From assembly GCA_029821885.1 (NCBI GenBank), contig JALGXV010000024.1:1-40327 (forward strand): a DNA stretch of 40,327 nucleotides, given 5' to 3'. Shown here in pieces: positions 9,793 to 19,145 of the stretch. Under the pieces are notes generated by a model. It searched no databases and had not been told where the DNA came from. It saw only the letters and a list, made by a program, of their open reading frames with translations. The stretch comes from Candidatus Hebobacteria bacterium. GTDB lineage: Bacteria; Armatimonadota; Hebobacteria; Hebobacterales; Hebobacteraceae. The position numbers and the translations under genes are program-made. Every line of letters begins with the position of its first letter. The stretch's first letter is position 1.

Positions 9793-10572
9793 TTACAGCC
9801 GCAGCAGCCGATGCTTGGCAAAGAACCGGAGGCAGCTCCTGACGTGGGTCCACAGCGCACGGCTGATGAGGCGTTGGGCGCTGGTTCTCTGGTAGTGGTG
9901 CATGATGACGGCCTCGGGGACGTAGTGGACCTCCCAGCCGTTCTGCCACATCCGGTAGCACCAGTCGATATCCTCATAGTAGAGATGATAGCCTTCATCG
10001 AGAAGTCCCACCTGCTCTGCGGCGGACCGTCTGACACATAGGCAGGCGCCCATGAGCCAGTCCACTGCGCGGGCGGAAGCGTGGTCCCAGTCGGCCATCA
10101 GGTAGTCGCGCAGTGCCCGGTCCCGAAGCGCGCTGGGACAGGCTGGCAGCCAGCGGAAGAACACCGAACGCGCAGAGGGGAACTTCCGACAGGAGCACTG
10201 CAGCGTCCCGTCCGGATTCAGGAGCCGGGCGCCCGCGATGCCAGCCTTGGGATGGTGGTCGAGATACCGGACCAGCGTGGCCAGCGCGCCCGGATGTACC
10301 TCCGTGTCGGGGTTTAGAACTAGCAGATGACGGCCCCCCGCTTGCCTCAGAGCCACATTGTTGGCCCGCGCGAAGCCGTAGCGTTCGGGATTGCGGATGA
10401 TCTTGGCGTCCGGGAACACAGTCCGCGTAACCTCGACAGTGTCATCTTCACACAAGTTGTCCACGACGAAGACTTCGGCTGTGATGCCACCCAAGCCGCG
10501 GTCGAGCGCCGACAGGCACGCACGCAGGAAGTGAGCTTCGTTGGTCGAGACGATGACTACTGAGATGTCCAA
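9793..10572 (-). CDS. glycosyltransferase family 2 (rhamnosyltransferase-like)
   Basis: DISVVIVSTNEAHFLRACL, NPERYGFARANNVAL, LVLNPDTEV, DEGYHLYYEDIDWCYR. Confidence 0.9.
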   Translation of the reverse strand: MDISVVIVSTNEAHFLRACLSALDRGLGGITAEVFVVDNLCEDDTVEVTRTVFPDAKIIRNPERYGFARANNVALRQAGGRHLLVLNPDTEVHPGALATLVRYLDHHPKAGIAGARLLNPDGTLQCSCRKFPSARSVFFRWLPACPSALRDRALRDYLMADWDHASARAVDWLMGACLCVRRSAAEQVGLLDEGYHLYYEDIDWCYRMWQNGWEVHYVPEAVIMHHYQRTSAQRLISRALWTHVRSCLRFFAKHRLLRL

Positions 10573-10608
10573 GGTCCAGCTCCAAGGCTGCCCGAGGAGT
10601 GCAGCAGC

Positions 10609-11673
10609 TCATCGTACACATCGATCACGGCGCTGACATGCGACCCGATGTCGAACCGTGACTGCGCTTCCTTCCTGCCCGTTGCCGCTGTACGAAGTCG
10701 CCTCGGGCGGTCCCCCGTGGTTGGCCGCCACCACCGGCCGCCCCATCGCCATCGCCTCGACGACCCCCAGGCCGAAGGGCTCCGGTCTGACCGACGGCAC
10801 GACGATGACGTCCAGGGCAGCAATCGCGGGCTGAACGGGATCCATGAAGCCCACCCACTGCACACTATCGTCGAGCCCCAGATCCCTACACAGCGCATGG
10901 AGTCGTCTCTTGTAGCTCTCATTGCGCGGTGTGTCGGCATCGCCGACGATGACGAACCGGACCCCTGGGCGCGCCGTGACGATCCGTAGGGCGGCCCTGA
11001 GGAACACTTCGTGCCCCTTCCACGGCGTGAGGCGGGCGACGACCCCGACATGTAGTGGCTCCATCTCCCAACCCAGGGATGAGCGCGCTTCCCTTGGCTG
11101 GGCATCGCCGCGGAATGCCGAGATATCAATGCCGTCATGGATGACGCGCACTTTGGAGTGAGAGGCACGCTCGCCGAGGAACTCGACCGCCGCTCCCCGA
11201 CTCACAACGATTAGGCGGTCGCTCAAGCCGAATAGCAGGCTGGCGATACCGGTCGAGACGACCCTGGGAGGGAGGATGTTCTCTCGCACGTGGGTGATGT
11301 GAGGTACCTGCGCCCTTCTCGCGGCGAAGGCTCCGGACAGAATATGGGTGTTGTTCGTGTGGATGGCAGCCACCGATCGCTCTCGCACCAAACGCACGAG
11401 CCCGCGGCGTCCCGTCACGTTACCCCACATGATGCTCGCGACCTGATCAGGTCTGAAGGTGCGCCTGAGGCCGCCCAGCGGGAGAATCACGACCGGCACA
11501 CCGCGCGCTCGAAGGGCATGGGATAGTGGCCCTTCAGTCGGCAAGGCGACCAGCGCTCGGTAGCGGTCTGGCGGCAGGTGTGAGGCCAGCTCGAGCAGGC
11601 ACACGCCCGAACCGTAGATGCCCGCGTCGGGGTTCACGTACAGTATCAACGGCGCCCGCTGAGCGTCTCCCAT
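10609..11673 (-). CDS. glycosyltransferase family 4, C-terminus apparently deleted/frameshifted
   Basis: YVNPDAGIYGSGVCLLELA, VGVVARLTPWKGHEVFL, VVPSVRPEPFGLGVVEAMAMGRPVV; a GT4-like C-terminal tail continues in another frame to 10557. Confidence 0.8.
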   Translation of the reverse strand: MGDAQRAPLILYVNPDAGIYGSGVCLLELASHLPPDRYRALVALPTEGPLSHALRARGVPVVILPLGGLRRTFRPDQVASIMWGNVTGRRGLVRLVRERSVAAIHTNNTHILSGAFAARRAQVPHITHVRENILPPRVVSTGIASLLFGLSDRLIVVSRGAAVEFLGERASHSKVRVIHDGIDISAFRGDAQPREARSSLGWEMEPLHVGVVARLTPWKGHEVFLRAALRIVTARPGVRFVIVGDADTPRNESYKRRLHALCRDLGLDDSVQWVGFMDPVQPAIAALDVIVVPSVRPEPFGLGVVEAMAMGRPVVAANHGGPPEATSYSGNGQEGSAVTVRHRVACQRRDRCVR

Positions 11674-11678
11674 TGGCC

Positions 11679-13394
11679 TCAGTCGAGATACCCCAGTCCG
11701 CGGAGTCGGCGTGCCATTTCCTCTCTCTCGGCATCGCTGTAGGGGGTATCCGGAGACCCCGCCGTGCGGCCTGCACTGCTCTGTCCCCTCGTCCCCTTCG
11801 CCACTGTTCCAGGACTCGTCGCCGGCAGCAGGTCTGCGATCGGGCGACCGTCCATGTCCGACGGCACGGGAACGCCGAGCAGAGAAAGCGCAGTCGGGGC
11901 GAGATCCATGATGCCTGCCCCCGAGATCTCTGCGCCGGCGGGAATGCCAGGGCCTGTGGCCAGGAGCATTCCCTCCGGGCGGTGGCACGCGCTGAGCTCC
12001 AGCGACATGAGACGAGCTGCCTCCCCGACCTTGATTCCACTCTCGACGATGACGCCGGGGGAGGCCGCGGGCTCTCCCCACGCGCGCCTTACCACGTACT
12101 CCGAGTTCCGCCACATGATGACGAGGTCGGGCAGCAGCGCCATCTGTTCGCTCTGCCCGTGGTAGATCTCTTCCCGTCGGTAGACCCGATCGACTACGGC
12201 CTCCCCAGTCTCCGGATCCACCAGCTCCGACAGGCCTTCGATGATCCTATCGCAGAGCTTCTCCGCCTCAGGGCCGGGCTGCACCAGGCCCTGGGGGAAC
12301 CTGTCCTGCGAGTTCAGGTAGACGTAGGCGCTTTCCGTGCCGAGGAAGAAGGCCCGAGTGTGCGACCAGTCGATCGGGTCGCGGACGATCGAGCTCTCTA
12401 TCTCCTGGCGGACCCCATGCCACTTAGTCTTCATCCAGTCCTTGACCCGGCGAGGCAGAGACCTGCGTGCAAGACCGTAGGCTCGTTCCACCAACCGCCG
12501 TTGCCAACTCAGGCCGCTCTCCCGGTAGGATAGTAGTCCATGTCTCTCTAACCAGCGGTCCAGATAGACGACCTTGCTGCACGGACCCGCACCGTGGTCG
12601 GACATGACGAGGGCGATGACATCATCGCCCATGAGAGACAGGCAATCGGAGATCGCCTTGTCTACGGCGACATAGACGGCGGCCAGTGGGTTCACTTCAG
12701 CGAACTGCTCCGCTGCCTCGCCGGCAACATGCGTCGGGTCAGCGTACTTCCACAGGAAGTGCTGAGCCCGGTCCGTCGAACCAAAGACGCCTATGAACAG
12801 ATCCGGCTCGAAGCGTCGCAGCAGGTATTGCCAGGCATTCTGATGGTTCTCTACAGTCCCGATGAGCCGCCTCAGGTAGTCCTGCGGCGTAGTCCTGCCC
12901 CAATAGTCACCATGGATCTCGTACGGTCCCGCCGCCGTCAGGAGGTCACCCTTGAGGTGTGCGGGCCATGTGAACTGCGCCTGCACGCCGGGCGCATCGG
13001 GCCCGGAGACGAAGAACCCATTGACCTCCTCGGGCGGGTAGGTCATCGGCACGTTCACCACGCCAACCGTCGCGCCAGCGTCGCTGGCGAGCCGCCAGAA
13101 GGGCGTGCCGCGGCGTAGAGCGCCGCAGGAGAACTGAAGCTCATAGCTGCCGGGCATGGGTTGCACGAAGTTGACAATGCCATGCTTGCCGGGGTTGTTG
13201 CCGGTGGCGAACGAGGCCCAGGCCTCGGGACTGAGCGGCGGCGTCGTGGACGCCAAGCCTCCGCAGGACCCCTCCCGATAGAGCCGGGAGAGACAGGGAA
13301 GCGTACCGTCCTCCAGCCAGGGTCGCAGCAGGTTGAGATCTGCTCCGTCCAGACCGAATACAGCGAGCTTCCTCCTGCTGCCGGACGTGCTCAC
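11679..13394 (-). CDS. alkaline-phosphatase-superfamily / type I phosphodiesterase-like protein
   Basis: VFGLDGADLNLL, SPEAWASFATGNNPGKHGIVNF, MSDHGAGP, C-terminal RRLRGLGYLD. Confidence 0.85.
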   Translation of the reverse strand: MSTSGSRRKLAVFGLDGADLNLLRPWLEDGTLPCLSRLYREGSCGGLASTTPPLSPEAWASFATGNNPGKHGIVNFVQPMPGSYELQFSCGALRRGTPFWRLASDAGATVGVVNVPMTYPPEEVNGFFVSGPDAPGVQAQFTWPAHLKGDLLTAAGPYEIHGDYWGRTTPQDYLRRLIGTVENHQNAWQYLLRRFEPDLFIGVFGSTDRAQHFLWKYADPTHVAGEAAEQFAEVNPLAAVYVAVDKAISDCLSLMGDDVIALVMSDHGAGPCSKVVYLDRWLERHGLLSYRESGLSWQRRLVERAYGLARRSLPRRVKDWMKTKWHGVRQEIESSIVRDPIDWSHTRAFFLGTESAYVYLNSQDRFPQGLVQPGPEAEKLCDRIIEGLSELVDPETGEAVVDRVYRREEIYHGQSEQMALLPDLVIMWRNSEYVVRRAWGEPAASPGVIVESGIKVGEAARLMSLELSACHRPEGMLLATGPGIPAGAEISGAGIMDLAPTALSLLGVPVPSDMDGRPIADLLPATSPGTVAKGTRGQSSAGRTAGSPDTPYSDAEREEMARRLRGLGYLD

Positions 13395-13400
13395 TGCGGG

Positions 13401-14660
13401 CTACTCCCTCTCCCCCGCGGATCTGCCCACCACCCCGGGAATCTCGTCGAGAAGCTCGCGGTACAGGTCAGCCATCTCGCCGCCAGTCTTGTTCACGTCG
13501 TACATCTGCTCCACTCGCAGGCGTCCCGCGGCGCCGAGTCTCTCGGCGAGCTCTGGTCGGGCGCGGACTCGTGCAATCGCCTCTGCCAGAGGGCCGGGAG
13601 AGCCCGGGGGGACGAGCAGCCCCGACTCGCCGTTCTCTACCACGTCGGGAATGCCCCCTACTCGTGTGGCGACCACCGGCCGGTGCGCCGCCATTGCCTC
13701 CAGCAGTGCAAGGGGAACACCCTCCACTCGAGAGGAGAGAGCGAAGACGTCGAAGGCTGGCATCAGACTGCGCGCGTCCGGGATCCGCCCGGGCAAGACC
13801 ACCTGTTGCCCCACCCCTGCCGAACGGACGCGGGCCTGCAGTCTCTCTCTCTCCGGCCCTTCCCCGATAATCGCCAGCTTCACGGGGGAGTCGCTCAACA
13901 TCATCGGAATCGCAGCCTCCAGCAGGGCCATCTGGTCCTTCACGGGGTCTGCCCTCGCTATGTTCCCGATCACCCAGTCCGTCCTCTCCAAACCCAGGAA
14001 CTCCCTCGCCCCGAGGGCGTCTCCTAGCGTGTTCAGATCTATCCCGCAGCGGATGACGCGGATACGGTCCGCCGGCACGCGGGCTGTCAGCAGCCAGTCC
14101 CGGACCCCCGGCGAGACGGCCACGATTCGATGTACGAAGCGATTCATGAGCTGATTCTGCCAGAAGAGCAACCGGTTCCCGATGCCGCCGGCCGGATCGT
14201 GTTGCAGCAGATCAGCCATGAAGCTGTGGACGCTGGTGATCCGTACCGGCACCCGGGCGAGGACCGCCGCGAAGCGGCCGTAGAAGTTGGTGGAGAGCGT
14301 GTGGGTGTGGACGACCGAAGCGCGCAGTTCGCGCAGGACTCGAGCCAGCCGAAGCACCGCAAGCAGGTCGCCGCGCCCGCGCTTCTTGACCGCCCTCGAC
14401 GGAATGCCCCGCGCCTCGGTCTCCCGTAGAGTGGCGCCCCCGCCGAGGAAGACGACCTTCACATGGAACCCGAACTCCTGAAGCCGTGGTACCAGAGACC
14501 AGAGATGCTGGCTGACGCCGCCGATGGCAGAGCCTCCGTCGCACACGTGGACGACGACCGGTCTTCTATCGGGGGCCGTCACCTCACGCACCGCGAGCAG
14601 GTCGGCCGTGACCCGCGGCTCTGGGAACATGAGAACAAGGGGTGACGAGCATCTTCCCAC
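13401..14660 (-). CDS. glycosyltransferase family 4
   Basis: GGSAIGGVSQHLWSL, IGNIARADPVKDQMALL, FALSSRVEGVPLALLEAMAAHRPVVATRVGGIPDVV. Confidence 0.9.
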   Translation of the reverse strand: MGRCSSPLVLMFPEPRVTADLLAVREVTAPDRRPVVVHVCDGGSAIGGVSQHLWSLVPRLQEFGFHVKVVFLGGGATLRETEARGIPSRAVKKRGRGDLLAVLRLARVLRELRASVVHTHTLSTNFYGRFAAVLARVPVRITSVHSFMADLLQHDPAGGIGNRLLFWQNQLMNRFVHRIVAVSPGVRDWLLTARVPADRIRVIRCGIDLNTLGDALGAREFLGLERTDWVIGNIARADPVKDQMALLEAAIPMMLSDSPVKLAIIGEGPERERLQARVRSAGVGQQVVLPGRIPDARSLMPAFDVFALSSRVEGVPLALLEAMAAHRPVVATRVGGIPDVVENGESGLLVPPGSPGPLAEAIARVRARPELAERLGAAGRLRVEQMYDVNKTGGEMADLYRELLDEIPGVVGRSAGERE

Positions 14661-15525
14661 GCGGCGCGCCAGAGGAGACCAGGCCGACAGAGTTCGGAGC
14701 CGCCTCGCCGGCCGCTCCGCATGTCGTGGCAGGCGCGGAGACGCTGGGCGTCGTCATGTCTCGGAAGGTTCGCCCCAAATGTGGAACCTTCAACTACAGC
14801 CGCCTCGAACGCCGTTGGGGGAACGACAAGGGATGGCTTGGGAACCTGCGATACTGGGCGCGTCTGCAGCCGCCTTCGCGCTCTGGCTGGCCGGCATGCT
14901 GCGAGCCGCTGCCGCCTCCGATCCATGGCCGACGAGCACAGATCGAGTGAGCCGGCCTGGCGTTGCCCGAAGAACTCGATCTTCCAGTACCGCATCCCTT
15001 CCCACACATCGGACCGTGACTGCTGCCCCCCGGGCCCGTTCTCGCTGAGACTCCTGCTCTTGACGCTCGCCCCCGGATGATGAAGTTCTCTGACGGGCCG
15101 CCCTTTCCTGCATGGCTCTCTCCGGCCTCGCATCGTGTGGCGGAATCCGGTCATCCCGCCTCCGGACGCGCGACCCCGTGGCCGAGTCCTTCCCACGCCG
15201 GCATCCTAATGCACTGCCGCTGTCGGCTGGACCTGCAGCATCCTCCGCGACGAGCGCCGGCAGGACCGACGCCTGGAGGCGGCGAAAACAAGAGCACGTC
15301 CGGCTAATCGCAAGCCGGCCTGTCACACGGGTGGGGGCAGCGCTGGAAGCCATCCCGGAACTCCCGCTGGATGACGCGCAGCACGTCGGCGGGAGGTCCG
15401 GACACTGGACGGCAATCTCAGTTGACGTCAGATGGCGCGCCGGTGACACAGGCGGCCGTGGTGTTGGTTGTATGCGAGACGGGCTGGACTTCTGGGACTG
15501 CTTCTGGCCTGAGGGCAATCGATCT

Positions 15526-16224
15526 ATGTCTCGTATCCTGAAGCGCCTGTACATGGCGGTCGCCTGGCGACTCCACAGGCTGCGCGCCTTCCTGTACCAC
15601 GCCCAGGACGTGGCGTTCTGGGAGGGCACCGTCGATGAGGCGCCATGGTATCCGGACCTCGAGAAGCTGCATGAGATCGCTCGCGCCATCGGCTTCGAGA
15701 CGCGGCAGGCCGCCCCCGAGGATCTCCCGCTCCTCCGTGAGTACCACGACCGAGTAGGGCGTCCTCTGGGGCGCCGGCGCATCCGCAAGCTGCGCGAGCG
15801 GTGGGCAGCGGGGGACGAATGCTATGTCGCTCTGGACAGACACGGCGATGTCGTCGCCTACATGTGGGCAGCGTACAACGACCACTACCTCGAGGCCATA
15901 CACGACGTTGTGCAGGTGGGTCCCACTGATGCGCTCAGCTACGACGTGGACACTCGGTCTGACAAGCGCGGCAGCATGGGCTTCCTCGCATGTTCGTGCG
16001 CTGCAATCGCCGGGGGGCTCCGCCGCGGCCGGCGTCGCGGCATCTCGTGGTGCCCACCGGAGCTGTTCGAGAAGTTCGCCCGCCTGCACTGGTTCAGCGG
16101 TCTCGGGAAACCCCGGCTCCTTCGCATCGAGCGTTGCAGGTGTGTATGCGGCATACGGTCTCGCCGCGTGATTGAGGGAGCGGAGGACCCATCTGCTGTG
16201 GAGCCTCAAGAAGATGCCCAATGA
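15526..16224 (+). CDS. GNAT-like acyltransferase
   Basis: Credible protein begins at ATG 15526 within ORF 15112..16224; ECYVALDRHGDVVAYMWAAYNDHYLE...DVDTRSDKRGSMG resembles a GNAT core. Confidence 0.6.
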   Translation: MSRILKRLYMAVAWRLHRLRAFLYHAQDVAFWEGTVDEAPWYPDLEKLHEIARAIGFETRQAAPEDLPLLREYHDRVGRPLGRRRIRKLRERWAAGDECYVALDRHGDVVAYMWAAYNDHYLEAIHDVVQVGPTDALSYDVDTRSDKRGSMGFLACSCAAIAGGLRRGRRRGISWCPPELFEKFARLHWFSGLGKPRLLRIERCRCVCGIRSRRVIEGAEDPSAVEPQEDAQ

Positions 16225-16245
16225 GACTGAGACACGGAGGAGGGG

Positions 16246-17781
16246 ATGCTCGGCCTCGACTCCTGTGGCCAGCCCACCGTGTCCAGCTGTGTCAGCATGC
16301 CGGCCGAGGCGCAACTCGGGACCGATGCCCCTGGCCGATCTCCGATGAGACGTGTTGCGAAGAACGTCGGCTTCCTGCTGATGACCCATGGCGTCTCCCT
16401 GGCCGCCGGGATCGTGGTGCTCGCCCTGAGTGCCCGCTACCTGGGTCCAGCGCTCTTCGGCGAACAGGCAGTGCTGCGATCCGTCGCGCACATTGCGCTG
16501 CCCCTGTTAACGGGGGGCCTCCGCGTCAACATGGCCAAGGAGATAGGACGCGACCCTGAGGGAGCTGCCTCCTACTTGGGCAGCGTTCTCACTCTGCGCT
16601 GGCTGATGGCCGCCGTAGTGGCCGCGGCCGCGGTGGCAGTGGTGCTCGCCCTCCCTCTGACGCCGGCCAGGGAGAGAGCCGCCTACGCGATGGTCTTGAT
16701 GCTGCTAGCGGGCATGTGGGGAGCGGTCGCGAGCGCCGTGTTCGTTGCCTACGAGCGAAACGAGTACAACCTGGCGATGAGCACTGCGAACGGTCTGCTG
16801 ATAGTCCCGCTGACAATGCTGGCCATCCGGCTCGACGCTGGGGTAGCAGGGATTCTGGCGGCCGCCGCAGTGGGGCCGTTTGTGACGGCCCAGATCGCCT
16901 TCAGCTTCGCCTGCCGCCGCTTCGTCCGGCCGAAGCTGGCAGTGGATCTGGTGCGGTGGCGACAGATACTGCGAGCCTCCCTCCCGTTGGGGGTCGGAGC
17001 CATGCTCAAGCGGTCATACGCCAGAGTCGATGTATTCCTCCTGGCTGCGCTGCAGAGCGCTGAGGCTGCCGGGATCTTCTCCGTCGCCTATAGGGCGGCT
17101 ATCCAGTTTACCTCAGCGTCGACCACGGTTGGGACGGCAATTCTCCCCCGTCTCTCTCTGCTTGCCAGGAGGGCAATGGAACAACTGCGGGCCGCCCTGG
17201 AGCACCTGCTGTTGATCTTCCTGGCGGTGTCGGTTCCGGCGGCAGGGATGATAGCGGCCTTCGCGGCCCCACTTCTCACCCTCGTAGTGGGAGCGGAGTT
17301 CGCCTCTTCCATCGCCGCGCTCCGCCTGATCTCCATCGCCATCGTGACTGCTGCTCCCGACGCGCTGCTCTTCTTCTGCCTAGTCGCTCTGGGCAGAGAG
17401 GCGGTCGCCGTCAGGTACCTTGCGCTCAGCGTTATCGCCAATGTGGTCCTCGACGTGCTGCTCATCCCGCTCTTGGGTGTGAGCGGGGCCTGTCTCGGGA
17501 CCATTGGCGCGGAATGGATATTCTTCAGCCTCTCTCTGGTCGCACTACACCGGGCACTCAAGCTGACCGTCGTATGGCGATCCCTGCTGAAGATAGCCGC
17601 ATCTGGAGTGGCAATGGGGCTGGTGATCTATGTGGCCGGACCGGAGAGACCGGTGATAGCGGCCGGGTTCGGACTGGCCGCCTTCCTGCTGCTGTTCGTC
17701 TTGTCTCGAGCCTTCCCGCCAGGAGGCATCAGAGCTCTGCGCCGAGCGCTGATACCTCCGCCACCCACTGTGCAACACTGA
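16246..17781 (+). CDS. polysaccharide flippase (Wzx/MATE-like); start may be 16345
   Basis: Polytopic; LSARYLGPALFGEQAVLRS, LPLGVGAMLKRSYARVDVFLLAALQSAEAAGIFSVAYR. Confidence 0.88.
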   Translation: MLGLDSCGQPTVSSCVSMPAEAQLGTDAPGRSPMRRVAKNVGFLLMTHGVSLAAGIVVLALSARYLGPALFGEQAVLRSVAHIALPLLTGGLRVNMAKEIGRDPEGAASYLGSVLTLRWLMAAVVAAAAVAVVLALPLTPARERAAYAMVLMLLAGMWGAVASAVFVAYERNEYNLAMSTANGLLIVPLTMLAIRLDAGVAGILAAAAVGPFVTAQIAFSFACRRFVRPKLAVDLVRWRQILRASLPLGVGAMLKRSYARVDVFLLAALQSAEAAGIFSVAYRAAIQFTSASTTVGTAILPRLSLLARRAMEQLRAALEHLLLIFLAVSVPAAGMIAAFAAPLLTLVVGAEFASSIAALRLISIAIVTAAPDALLFFCLVALGREAVAVRYLALSVIANVVLDVLLIPLLGVSGACLGTIGAEWIFFSLSLVALHRALKLTVVWRSLLKIAASGVAMGLVIYVAGPERPVIAAGFGLAAFLLLFVLSRAFPPGGIRALRRALIPPPPTVQH

Positions 17782-17848
17782 TCCCGGTCGTGCCGATCGG
17801 CCCATGTCCGAGGATTCCCTGGTTTCCGTGTCGAACAACTACTGGGGA

Positions 17849-17865
17849 CGTAACCGAAGGTTACG
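17849..17865. promoter_or_regulatory. perfect 7-bp inverted repeat in the wzx-femAB intergenic region
   Basis: CGTAACC-GAA-GGTTACG. Confidence 0.4.
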
Positions 17866-17990
17866 GTTTGCTCCCGCGCCGGTCGCGTGCCTTGCATCGA
17901 GGTATGGTGCCAGTGTGTCTGACGCTGCCATAGGTGCGGGGAATCGGCTCAACCAGTCATCCGGGGGGTCTTGGCGGAACGGAGTGGGCA

Positions 17991-19145
17991 ATGCAGCTGC
18001 GCGTGCGCGAGGTGACGACTCGGCGGGAGCTGTCTAGCCTCGAGCCCCAGTGGGACGAAGTGGTAAGGCGGTCCGGCGATGGTTCCCTGTTCGTCAGCTT
18101 CGACTGGATCACTACCTGGTGGGACCACTTCGACGGCGGGCGTGAGCTGCTCGTGCTGGTGGCGGAGGACGACGAGGGCATCGCCGGTATCGCGCCCTTC
18201 GCGATCGGCCGGTATCGGTACCTGAAGATCTCGCTGCGAGTGCTGGAGTTCATAGGAGCGCCCTTCCGCGGACGTTCGCTATCTACCCGCCTCAATCTCA
18301 TCGTGAGTCGGCGGCACGAGCAGTGCCTGGCCGGTTTCGCCGAGGCAATGGCAGGTAACGCCAACCGTTGGGATCTTTGCAGCCTCCGTGGCGTGCCGGC
18401 CACAAGCGTACACCTGGAACGGCTGAGCAGTCTCCAGGGATACCCCCTGACTCTCCTCAGCGCCGGCGTCAACCAGGTGGCCTTCATACCGGTTCTGGGC
18501 CGGGAGTGGTCGAAGTACCTGGAGTCGCGCAGCCGAAGCTTCCGCTACTGGCTCCGACGCATTCAGCAGCGTGCGGAGAAGGCCGGTATGGGTCCTGTTG
18601 AGCGCGTAGAGAGCCTACGGGGTCTGGAGGCGGTGCTGCCGCATCTGTCGCGGGTCTGTGAGGCAAGCTGGAAGGCCGCTCAGGACAAGGGAATGTTCTT
18701 CAGCCGCGATGCAACGGCGGAGTTCCTGGCCGCCTTCCTGCGGCGCGTGTGCGCGAACGGTGGACTTCTTCTCACCACCCTCTCCTCGCACCAGCAGATC
18801 ATCGCCTATCATCTCGCCCTCTTCCACTCGGGGACGCTGTGGTTCTACGATACTGCCTACGATACGGAATATGGCCGCGCGGCGCCTGGCTTCAACCTCT
18901 TCGCGCACATGATCCAGGAGGGCTTCCGTGCCCGCGTGGACCGCATCGACCTCGGCCCGGGACTGCAGCCCTACAAGATGCGTTGGGCTGATGACCGCGA
19001 AGAGAGGGTCCATTGGCTGGGATTCCACCGGAGGCGGCGCTCGCGGCTGCTGCAGTTCGGAGCACGCTGGGCCGTGCGCCTGCGGCAACTCAAGGCAAGG
19101 CGTGGCGAGCACCCCTCCAGCTCCTCGGAGGGTGCATCGCGGTGA
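17991..19145 (+). CDS. FemAB/CelD-like (BcsL-type) acyltransferase
   Basis: W..VVRRSGDGSLFVSFDWITTWWDHFDGG, FRYWLRRIQQRAEKAG, FYDTAYDTEYGRAAPGFNLFAHMI. Confidence 0.85.
   Translation: MQLRVREVTTRRELSSLEPQWDEVVRRSGDGSLFVSFDWITTWWDHFDGGRELLVLVAEDDEGIAGIAPFAIGRYRYLKISLRVLEFIGAPFRGRSLSTRLNLIVSRRHEQCLAGFAEAMAGNANRWDLCSLRGVPATSVHLERLSSLQGYPLTLLSAGVNQVAFIPVLGREWSKYLESRSRSFRYWLRRIQQRAEKAGMGPVERVESLRGLEAVLPHLSRVCEASWKAAQDKGMFFSRDATAEFLAAFLRRVCANGGLLLTTLSSHQQIIAYHLALFHSGTLWFYDTAYDTEYGRAAPGFNLFAHMIQEGFRARVDRIDLGPGLQPYKMRWADDREERVHWLGFHRRRRSRLLQFGARWAVRLRQLKARRGEHPSSSSEGASR

Noticed and set aside
14833-15048. Possible small membrane protein MAWEPAILGASAAAFALWLAGML...
   Set aside because: Single hydrophobic stretch with no well-placed SD and an Arg/Ser-rich tail; likely chance
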